Assembly (NCBI GenBank): GCA_914767715.1
Contig: OU612070.1
Coordinates: 5,163,501-5,227,500, forward strand
From: Membranipora membranacea
Lineage: Eukaryota; Bryozoa; Gymnolaemata; Cheilostomatida; Membraniporidae
Length of the DNA: 64,000 bases
Reading direction: 5' to 3'
Shown here: piece after piece, positions 23,701 to 35,700 of the stretch
Layout: each line of letters begins with the position of its first letter
Numbering within the stretch: position 1 is the stretch's first letter
Position numbers and translations under genes: made by a program
Notes under the pieces: model-generated
The model's database searches: none
Told to the model about the DNA's origin: nothing
The model's input: the letters and a program-made list of their open reading frames with translations, nothing else

Positions 23701-26700
23701 ATTCCAGAAAGATCTTGCAGGATTTAATTAATGATGCTCATTCAAGGATGGTACATGACCGTAGACATAACACTCAAAACAGGAGACTGAGCTTCCTAAT
23801 GGGGTTGTGTTTTTCGGAGTAATCTCCCTTGATTATTTACAGATGGGACCATACTTTTGCAAAGATTTATATAAGCCATAAAGGAAGCAGATGAGACCTT
23901 TTGCTGTAAAAACTCCTTGGTTTCAGCTAACTACAATTGATATTTTTTATTTGGTAATCCAAAAATCTAACCTATATGCTGAAATAAAAAAGTGTCGGAA
24001 AATCTTTATTTTTAATACAATTAAAATTAAATAATAATACATTAAATTATAAAAACCTGATCAATCACAACGAAACTCAGTGCCAGGAAGGAAGGTTTCA
24101 TGAAATATACAGCTAAAATTGTTTTGCAAAAGAATTCCATAATATATGTTAAGTTATTGTATTAAATATAGAATTGATTAGTATTACAATAACATAAAAT
24201 ATGTATATGTTATTTTGAATTTTTTTTTGCAATCAATATTTTCAGGTTGGATTTATATAATATTCAAAATTCAGAGCTGGAATATTATTATTTCTCTTTA
24301 TTTTAATGATATATTTGTTTTATTATATAATATAATAAATATTAAATTATATTCGCAGTCAATTTTTGTCTCATAAAGTGGGTCAGCATAATCCGCCTAT
24401 GAAATAACCCTCATTTTGCTTCTATCTTAATTTCCCTGGCTGCCAGACCAAAAAGTGTGATCTGCACCAATGATAGCTTTTATAAAAAAGTGCCAATTTA
24501 TGGTCTCATCTGTTCAGCGCCCCCTATTATAAGGGACAACTCCTGACACAACCCCATTGAGCGATGATAAATAACCCAATGACGATGATAAAGAGTCAAT
24601 TAGGAAGTTATTATCAAGTAGCATAATCTGTAATGCACGGCAAGCGGAGATTCAATTAAAGTACCCTGCACAGTAAAGTTGAACAACCAACCGCCAGTGG
24701 TGGATAATGTGTTGTTGTAACAATGGAAATGTAGGTTTGACCAGTGGTGTGTTGGCTCTAAAATTACTGGCTGCTGGAAAGGTAATACAGCAAAGCCAGT
24801 CAGCTCAGACCAAATACAATGCTTAGTTTTACCACCACAATAGACGACATTGACACTCGATGCTTATACTTACTGACAATAGGGTCGTAAATTATCTGTT
24901 CCAGCTGAGTTTGCATCTCCTGTTCAGAATCAGGAGCTGGTCCTGACGAGGTGACAGTATCTACATCACTGGTGTCCACCTCAATGGTGGCGTTGACAAT
25001 GATACTACCACATGAAATTATCAGACGACTGCAACCTGTTACCCTGTTTACTGATCGGCCTACGGCATCACAAAACACGAGCTACAATGGAGAGATACAT
25101 TAATGGGTAACATGTGTGACAGATTGCAACAACACAATTCATGCAATAGAGAGCTCGAACTTGAGCTTAGCTTTGAATTGACCGCTCTCCATTTGGGTAC
25201 TGTTCAACACATACAGCATAGGAAAATAGTGTCAAATTGGCTTTATCTGGAGAACCGTCTACTTTATATTAAAAAACTCTTTCAGATTCAGTATCTGCGT
25301 CATTGAAAACCTAGTGGAACATAATATTTTAAATTGTTGGTGGTTTCAGAACTTATTAATCTCAGTTCTAGTGACAAAATCAACTACAAATGCACTACAT
25401 AATATCTGTAAGCGGGCAGAAATGGATATAAATGCATTTCATACCAAAATTAATTCCAAAAACCAACCATGTCCAGATGGGTTTTCAATGGTGCAGATGC
25501 GGGATCAAAGAATTTTTCTAAGATGAAATGTTTAAAAGATAAGCCCAATTCATCTCCTGTTTCCTATGCTGCGGAGAGAGGGCAACTCAAAAGTGAGCTC
25601 AAAAAACTGTTTAGATAGTGAGTGCATAATCCGGTTGTTAGCTCCTTACAAATTTATCGTTTCTATTTAGGAACTGAACCATTTGATCAATTGGCAGATA
25701 GACCTTGAAAGCAATGAAAAGGAGTATAAATTGGTATAAATTATAAATTGTGATCTCACCTGGAAATCTTTGTACGTTTGACTATTTTCATTCTGTAGTG
25801 AAGGGTCATTACAGTCAAACTCCCGAGCCACGATTCTGGTTATCCTCAAGAGAACTCTAAATAACCTTTTCGTATTCCTTCTAATAGCCTTGGAAATTGT
25901 AGTTATTGTAGGAATGGCAGTGGTTGTCAAACTTGTGGTTGTTGGCACAGCTGTTGTTGTTGGTGTAGTAGTGGTTGTTGGTGTTGTCGTGGTTGTTGGT
26001 GTGGTAGTGGTCGTTGGTGTAGTAGTGGTTGTTGGTGTAGTAATGGTCGTTGGTGTAGTAGTGGTCGTTGGTGCTGTAGTGGTCGTTGGTGTTGTAGTGG
26101 TTGATGGTGTGGTTGTTGTTGTTGGTAGCGTAGTTGTTGTTGGTGAAGTAGTGGTCGTTGGTGTAGTAGTGGTCGTTGGTGTAGTAGTGGTTGTTGGTGT
26201 AGTAGTGGTTGTTGGTATAGTAGTTGTTGTTGGTGTAGTAGTGGTCGTTGGTGTAGTACTGGTCGTTGGTGAAGTAGTGGTTGTTGGTATAGTAGTTGTT
26301 GTTGGTGTAGTAGTGGTCGTTGGTGTAGTACTGGTCGTTGGTGAAGTAGTGGTTGTTGGTGTTGTTGTGGTTGATGGTGTGGTTGTTGTTGTTGGTAGCG
26401 TAGTTGTTGTTGGTGAAGTAGTGGTCGTTGGTGTAGTAGTGGTCGTTGGTGTAGTAGTGGTTGTTGGTGTAGTAGTGGTTGTTGGTATAGTAGTTGTTGT
26501 TGGTGTAGTAGTGGTCGTTGGTGTAGTACTGGTAGTTGGTGAAGTAGTGGTTGTTGGTGTAGTAGTGGTTGTTGGTGAAGTAGTGGTTGTTGGTGTAGTA
26601 GTGGTTGTTGGTGTAGTAGTGGTTGTAGGTGTTGTAGTGGTTGCTGGTGTGGTAGTGGTTGTTGGTGTTGGTGTGGTTGTTGGTGAAGTAGTGGTCATTG

Positions 26701-29700
26701 ATGTAGAAGTGGCCGTTGGTGTTGTAGTGGTCGGTGATGTAGAAGTGGTTGTTGGTGTTGTAGTGGTTGTTGGTGTGGTAGTGGTTGTTGGTGTAGTAGT
26801 GGTCGTTGGTGTAGTAGGGGCTGTTGGTGTAGTAGTTGTTGTTGGAGTAGTAGTAGTTGTTGGTGTAGTAGTGGTTGTTGGTGTAGTAGTGGTCGTTGGT
26901 GTAGTAGTTGTTGTTGGAGTAGTAGTTGTTGTTGGTGTGGTAGTGGTTGTTGGTGAAGTAGTGGTTGTTGCTGTAGTAGTGGTTGTTGGTGTAGTAGTGG
27001 TCGTTGGTGTAGTAGCGGTCGTTGGTGTAGTAGTGGTCGTTGGTGTAGTAGTTGTTGTTGGAGTAGTAGTAGTTATTGGTGTGGTAGTGGTTGTTGGTGT
27101 AGTAGTGGTTGTTGGTGTAGTAGTGGTCGTTGGTGTAGTTATTGTTGTTGGAGTAGTAGTTGTTGTTGGTGTAGTAGTGGTCGTTGGTGTAGAAGTGGTT
27201 GTTGGTGTTGTAGTAGTTGTTGGTGTGGTAGTGGTTGTTGGTGTAGTAGTGGTCGTTGGTGTAGTAGTTGTTGTTGGAGTAGTAGTTGTTGTTGGTGTAG
27301 TAGTGGTTGTTGGTGTGGTGGTGGTTGTTGGTGTGGTTGTTGTTGTTGGTGTGGTTGTTGTTGTTGGTGTAGTAGTGGTTGTTGGTGTGGTTGTTGTTGT
27401 GGGTGTTGTTGTTGATGTTGTTGTTGTTGCTTCGCAGGTAAAGCCATTGTCTGGTCCATTTATTTCACAACATCTATCGCAACATTGTACCCCATTAGAA
27501 CTACAACTCGAATCTGATAAGGTTGCACACCAGGTTTGCTTATCTCCATAAGGGCAGTCAGGCCCAAGCCAAGGTGTCTCATATTCACGACATGATCCAC
27601 AGCAAAGCCCTGAATTTACATTGCAGGTGGAGGGGTATGTAAGTCCGGCGCTACAAAAAGATTAAGAATTGTGTATATCAGGTATTTAATCAGACAAACT
27701 TATATAATTCTCGGCGCCAACTGTTTACGATTCGGAGTTGACTTCTTCGAAGAAAATATCAAGCTCCAATCTATGTTTTTTTCGTTGTGGCCTATTTTTA
27801 AACCTTCTGATTCTCCAGTTATTTGTGGATAAATCAAGAGTACATGGTGGGCACTTTAAAGGTTGACTTGCATTCAATTTGAACTTCACACAGAGTCTTT
27901 TGGAGTGCTTGTGCTTGTGGGAAGCAAGAGAGGCAAAGTTTGAACTGAAGTTGTATTTTGGGATATTCGTTTGTTCTGACATATGCACCTAGAATTCTAA
28001 GGAACAATCTTTTCAGTTATTTCATAAGAACAATAAGGAAATTTTCTTAGATTATGAAATATTTGAGAATTGAGAGAATGTTGTTTCTTATACACATTTT
28101 GATACGATAGTGACAGACTGACAATCATACATTGAGCACAAACCATAACAAGTAATGAATCCCAGGAACAGTGTTACTATCCGTTCAGAGTGTTTCTATA
28201 TATTGTGAGGGGCTACTTACCAAGCTGAGTTTTTATCTCCATATAAACAGTCACTTCCGAGGTCAGAATTCTGTAGGCTCGGACATGTCTCACAGCACTC
28301 CTCTTCTGTAGTAGTGTCATAGCAGTCTCCCGCGGTGACTGTGTCACATGTGAGCGCGCTGTTACTGAAGATAAGCCCTTTTTTGTCACCAAGAGGGCAA
28401 TTAGCTATAATTGATGGTAAAAACACAGTGATGAGAAATTATAACTAGCAGAATAACACCCTGCATGATTCCGCAGAGGGAAAGGCGAATTTATAAATGA
28501 GCTGAGGCATCTAAGTAGAAATTTGAATCGTTCTATCAATTTACAAAATCTTAGGCCTTTCGTTGGCCAACCAATGCTATTCATCGAAAGCTTTTCAATT
28601 CATTAAAAACCTTGGAACCATTGAACCATGTGATTGCAAATATGATACTTTGCACTCTTGCAGTGCTAATAACTTAACATGACGCCAACTTTTCAATGTT
28701 GCTTGGTTGATGATGATACTACTTCAGCTAAACTATCACACATAACAATACTAGTATAGTAATACAGATATGTCAGCCCTCAGCAGTATTAAACAAATGT
28801 CATGGCTAGCTCTTCAAATTATTGAACATTCACAGCTGTTGTTGAACCCACAAACGCCGCAAACGTCAAAACGTCGCAATCTAGCGTTCCACTAACGTCG
28901 CAACGAAGGGTTTTTATAACGTCGCAAACCCACAAACGTCGCAACTTTTTAAACATCGCAATAGGTCGAACCCACTAACGTCGGAAATGTCGCAACTCTA
29001 CAGAAATACCGAGTTGTTTTCTCATTTGATGCATATTTGTGATTATAATTTGCTGCGAGGAGTAGATAGGAGCATAAAACTTCAAAACACTGTGGGTAGT
29101 TGAATATCAGTGTTATATATTGTGCTACGGATAATTGTTGAGTATTTTTCATGTCATTTGAAACATTTTTTTTCACTTCTTAGGGTTGTTTATTGTTACC
29201 TCTGAATTCATTACTGCTGTCATAAAAGGGATGTTTATCAACGTCTTGGCACAGATATTGAAAACCCAGTTGATAATGTTTTGATTTGGCCAATGATTGA
29301 AGTTGTCAAGAGGTATTGACACAGCTTTGGCTGAATGGTTCTTTATTTGTAAAGGGAGTATGCAATAGGGTCTTGATCAATTTTCTTTCGCAGATTTTCT
29401 TGGATGTTACTTTCAGATCTTCCGGCAAATCTGCTTTTTTCGTTAGCCTCTCCTGATTGTTTTTGGTAAGAACTCTTCGACCTTATGTAAGCAGAGCCAA
29501 ATTGTTGGTTGATGAGCAAGTTAACGAAGACCTGCTAACTTTTATAAAGTCCTCTTTAAGAATGCTTAACAAGTAACCAAACTCACTGAGACCATAGAAG
29601 AATACGCAATAACACCCTGATAAATCCACTTGTATTGATTTGTCACATGTACCATATAAGCTAGAGCTAGAGCTGTTACATCGAAGAGTTCTTACCAAAA

Positions 29701-32700
29701 AAAATTAGGAGAGGCTAACGAAAAAAGCAGATTTGCCAGAAGATCTGAAAGTAACATGCAAAAAAATCTGCGGAGCATTTCGATCAAGACCCTATTGCAT
29801 ACACCCTTTACAAATAAAGAACCATTCACGCCAAAGCTGTGTTTAATACCTCATGACGACTTCAATCATTGGCCAAATCAAAACATTACAAACTGGGATT
29901 TTAATATCTGTGCCAAGATGTTGATAAACATCCCTTTTATGACAGCAGTAATGAATTCTGAGGTAACAATAAACAACCCTAAGAAGTGAAAAAAAATGAG
30001 TCAAATGACATGAAAAATACTCAACAATTATCCAATGCACAATATATAACATTGATATTCAACTACCCACAGTGTTTTGAAGTTTGTATGCTCCTATCTA
30101 CTACTCGCAGCAAACTATAATCACAAATATGCATCAAATGAGAAGACAACTCGGTATTTCTGTTGAGTTGCGACATTTACGACGTTAGTGGGTTCGAGCT
30201 ATTGCGACGTTTAAAAGTTGCGACGTTTGTGGGTTTGCGACGTTATAAAAACCCTTTGTTGCGACGTTTTCGGGATTGCGACTGTTTTGGGATTGCGACG
30301 TTAGTGGAACGCTAGATTGCGACGTTTTGACGTTTGCGACATTTGTGCGTTCAACAACTGTAAACAAAACACCTCACATGGATAATAGTTCATTTTCACA
30401 TTGGTGTAGGTTAATAAATGTGAAAAATGGGAATAAGCGTGAAATATGGGAATAAATCAAACAAATGGGAATGAACACACCATTGGCAGCAGGGGCTCTT
30501 GGATCGCTGACACACTCCTCTTCTATACACCACTGTCAACAAATTGAAATGTAACGGTATCACCAACTGGTACATGCTTATGGATTAGGGGAACGTATCT
30601 GACACTGTATCTGACACTTAGGATTTCTTCCATTTCATTGGTCCAAACGTTCGTAAATGCTACAGCCGACCAATAGTAAAAGTTTGTATATCCGTAGTCT
30701 CTTGTTATATACTAATAGAACATCAATCACAAATTCCATGTTGTGTGTTTGATCACACATCCATAAAAAAATTGCAATTGAGCTCTTTACTGTCTAGCTA
30801 GTTTAAAGGAGTTCACTGTACAGGTGAAATGTAATCTTGTGAAGGTAAGATCCGTGATATGTCTAGCCATGAATCAAGGTGGGCTGGTATTTGGTTCTAA
30901 ACCTTTGTGGCCAGACTTTAATAACAAAAATTGACAACAAATTTGTGAGAGAATCATAGATTTACTGTTAAACAGCTGCCCATCTTTACTTGAATTCTTA
31001 TATAGACAACATCAGTGAAACTTACCATGCCATCACCACAGGTTGTATACTCAAATCCACCAGACCCCGCATTAGTTGATTGCGATGACGTGTCGTAACA
31101 CCATAATGCACTGCATACTTCGGATCCTAGACTGCCCTGTACATTACACAAAAAACAGGGGTTAGATGTAAGTTGTATGACGTGTCACTGCTATTATTGA
31201 AAGGCCAGCTCTGAGCCATCATTGTCTGAATACCCTGCAAAATATCTTTCAAAAACTCACAGATAATTGTCAAGTTAACTGTCATTAGCATGGTGCAATA
31301 TTTTTTCTTTAACTAACTTCAGTTTTTCCGTTGGAGGATACCACAGACTTGATGACAATGAGCAGTTTGTTTAGATTGAGTCTAAGGGTACATCAGAAAA
31401 ATTTGATCTCTGCATGTCTGGGAGTAAATAGCTCCAACTTGGATTTATGGTTAAGAGTCTTCTTTTTGCTCATCCAAATTTAAGTTGAGAGGTGTTACAA
31501 GCTATGACCATCAAGTGATTGCGGTAAAAGTGGACGAATAGAGTATAAATGAATGTCAGTCAGTATACTCTCGCTGTAAAAAATAAATCATGAGAAAATA
31601 ACTCTAATAAATACTCACGGCTCTGGCAACTCTGTTGGTATCTCTGAATTTGAGTGCACATTGATCATCAGGGGAGATCGCCTGGCCAATCGTACCATTG
31701 TAATCAGCTGCCCATGAGCTTATGTATGTACCCTCATTGGTCATACAGTTTGAACCAGCACTGCAATTAGTAGAAGGCAATTTATTTAATTTTAATATTT
31801 GTAGCTGAATCCCTTCTTCACTACTAAGAGATTTGTTAAAATCATCTTTGCCTGAATATATCCAATGAATGAAAATATTTCAAATCTGTTTAAGAGTTTT
31901 CACAAGTGTATGACACCACAGCAGTCTTTTTGTGAGTTTGGTCTCTCTCATAAAGATTTCAGCCTTCCAGGCAGACAGATTGTTTTCCAATAGCAAACAG
32001 GCTTCTACTTGAGACCATGCTCAGAGAAACTTTACCTCCTCTGTCCCTACACTTACTTGCTCAGAGTTGTGAAGAAAGACTCGAAATAGTCAACAGAGCA
32101 GGTAGAGAATAGCCAGTAGTTTCCTCTGGTGGCTTCTTCAGTTAGGCCTGATGAGGGAGCCATGACATTCTGAGTAGTCGAAGGGCAGAGGTTACCAGAT
32201 CCATCATGTGAAGCCCCCAAACTGTAACCGAAAGATATCTCATATGAAAATGTATCGATAAGGAGGACGCCTTTAATCCTTGGTATAGACGTTCAGACAT
32301 CTTGAATCCAATTTTAAGCCTTTGTGGAAAATTTTGTGGTACTGTTATCACTATATGTATATATAAGTGAGCACATAGACTACATCCGTAATTGAATACC
32401 CTTGAGGAGTTAATGTTAGCTGGCATTTAGTTTAGCTAGTTTGCGGTGACTTAATGCTAGCTAGCACAATTTTATATTTGGCTAGCTTAATTGGGATTCC
32501 ATATATTGTAAAGAATATGAGTAAATGATAGCTAGCACAATTTTATATTTGGCTAGCTTAATTGGGATTCCATATATTGTAAAGAATATGAGTAAATGAT
32601 AGCTAGCACAATTTTATATTTGGCTAGCTTAATTGGGATTCCATATATTGTAAAGAAAATGAGTAGATGCTGGCTAGCCTTGAACTTCACCATTTGCTGT

Positions 32701-35700
32701 GCGCTATATAATAGTTAAGCTCCAGAGTTTTTTTCACAATACAGAGATAAGTTTTTGCTCTAAATATTACTGTCAACAACATGTTATACTTCTCAGAATC
32801 CTCATTTATCCTCTAAACACAAATTGATTCTCAGCTTACTTGTGGCCGAGCTCATGAGCTAGTACAGTTGTACCAGGAAACTCGTTTATAGATGTAGGAA
32901 AGTTGAGACAGGCTCCACCCACATTTGCGAGTCCAGCATTGGCCGTGTCACGAAATCCTTGCGCAGTCGCACCATTCCACAAGTCCAACCTTAAAAATCA
33001 ATACAACTTATAAAGCAATGTGGCTACAGCAGATTTGCTTTCCCAGTCAGCGTGAGCACATGTTTAAGGGACTGATGACAGAAATTATCCTGCCTTTTTT
33101 GAAGGGAGAGCAACTTCTACAATATTAGCTTTGACTACTACAATGCAAACTTTACCAGGTTTGGTTATTACAGTTTGGTGGCTGAGAATGATTGCAAAAG
33201 CTGGATATTGGGGCAAAATCCGGAGACTGCCCATATAAAGATTGTAATCTCTCTAGAGGAGGGGAGGACTGGTGACAAGGCCACAGTGAAACTGCCTCGC
33301 TCCCTTTTAGCCTGTGACGTCAAATGAAGCAGCGGAGAATAGTACTTAACAAGCTGATTGTGAGATTAGTCGTACTTAGTGGTTAAGTGGCTATGAGTCT
33401 CAGTAGTTGATTGGTTGGACACATAGACATGGACCCATAGATATACCTATGAAAAACAACTAACCATGTGACAAGCATGTAGTGATCAGCCACAGCATTA
33501 GCTGACCCGGCCGATACCCAATTGTCGAGGTTCTCGAGACCGACATCAGAATCCAGCTGCATGTTCACTGTGTCAGCATCTGGAGCTGTCCACACCGACT
33601 CCCCTTCAGTCTGTAGGACAAATATGAATAGAATCAACTAAGAACGTGCTAAATAGTGCCATGGTCGAGTGAAGAAAAAAGTTCACCTTTCACCTTCCAC
33701 ATTTCGTTGAAAATTTGAATTATCTCATTAATGTATAAAGATTCAATAAAACCATGTGCATAGTTTCAATCATTGAAATGTAAAAAACTTCCAGTGTCCA
33801 GTGTTTTGTGAGGGACCAGATATAGTTACTATTAAAACTAACCTTAGCCACATGGAGATAAGCAAGTTTTGTGCTGACTGTAAACGAAGCAGAGTCAATA
33901 TTCCTGTATCGTACGTCGATCTGCCAAAAAGATAATATATTGATATCTGATATTGAGAGCATAATATAGTAGTTTACAATATGTTTTCAGCAATAAATTG
34001 ATTAATATTATTTCTTGCGAAGTTGATGGGCTTAATGGTTGATGGCACCTAATTACAAAGCCTAGCTCCCTTTCACACTGCAGTGCTGTGTCTTATTAAA
34101 CTTGCAACAGTTTATGACAGTAATATTTTATGATGATGGGAGGATAACTTCTTGTCACAGTGTTAATGACCATGTACTGGCTGAACAAATGTTGGAAAAA
34201 TTATAACACAGGAGCTAAGGTAGATTCGTTGACAGAGGGATGTAACATATGAGTTTCGTGATGGCAACTCGAAATTGGTACTAAACCTGCATGTAATCCC
34301 TACCTCATTGGCCAGGTGTCCCATAGTGAAAGCTATAAAATCATCGGTACCTTCTGCCCATGCCAAAGTTGTGGACAGCTCAGACAACCTGACATACAGA
34401 TAGTAATCTACTATCATGTATATTTCTACTGTGTATGTAGTTGAGGGTAGTGATTGTCTCTTCACCCTCTCTCCGGTCGTCCACTCATGTGATCCTTCAG
34501 TTCGCCATTCTTCTCTCAGCTTCTTGGCTTGCTGTAGAATCTTCCAGTCTAAAGTGTTTTCCTGGGGATCTTCAAAAAGTAAAAAAACAAAAAACCTAAA
34601 CCTCAGGGTTCATTTGTTAAATTTTTGAGCTAATAAACGTGTAAAATATGTATATATAACATTTTTATTGCATCAACCATCATTCGAAGATGTTCTCCCT
34701 GATGTGCAAAGAAATAAAAATGTGGTCGGCTCTCCCTGTCATCACACACCTTCCATTAGCTACTATAGTGGGTATGTAGCTTGTAGCTCTTGAACATTTG
34801 ATCGCAAATCACTTACCACTAGTATGACTAGACGATAGACTTGAATGGGGGATAAGTATGATTGTTCTTACCTATCACTATCAATTATCCACTTACATTT
34901 AAAGTCTGTGGTTTGAGGTTTAGCGCCTGCCTCTTTATCAGTTATTACGTGGTTCATTCCTTCCTTGGGCTGCAAACTTCTTTTATGAATGGCTTTGTGA
35001 TATGGCTCAATGTTGTAATGTTTGCCTTCATATGCAAAACTTCCTTTCTGCATTAAAATATGATCAAAACGATAAACATGCTTTATCTAAGGCTCAATGC
35101 TTAATTTAGGACAAACGTCAGCATGAGCCCTTATTGAGCAAATCAGACCTGAGTTAACAATTTGAATACGGAGGCACAGCTGACAATATTCTCAATACAT
35201 GACATGCATAATTTGATATATAAATAAGGCTATAGAAATAAGCCGAATGTATGTCAATGAATTATTGATTGAATTCAACGTAACGCCCCTCAAGGAAGTA
35301 AGGGAAAGTGTTATACAATGTTGAGTGTCGATGAGTCAGCGAAGGGAATAATTACCATATCACCTGTGACTGTGATTAACTAAAACAGGACAAATAAATA
35401 GTCACTCACCATTTTATATTGTTGATCATGCCTGAATTTGGTCAACGACAAAGCACCAAGTGTCTCCGGGTCCTGATAGTAAGTGGAATGCTAAAATACA
35501 CAAAACGAAATATCTTAGGTTATGATACTTTTTTCATGAATTTAAAAACGGCAAGCGTAAGTTTCTTACTTTAAGGTTTCATACAGTAAGTGGCCTGCCT
35601 GCATGTATATATTTCCTTCCTTCAGTTTTCGAGTTGTGTAGGACCTACGGATGAATATTGCTGAAGTATGAAAGGAATATCTGTGAATCAGAAATCATGG

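Noticed and set aside
25890-27551. Long Val/Gly-rich open frames on the plus strand opposite the mucin tracts (also 1744-6512, 8022-8996 and 50874-51419)
   Set aside because: They are the antisense of ACA/ACC/ACT-rich Thr repeats, which rarely gives stops. No start context, splice sites or domain support a gene.
29756-30052. Overlapping short frames in the foldback arms
   Set aside because: Each frame is mirrored in the other arm and lacks any recognisable domain.
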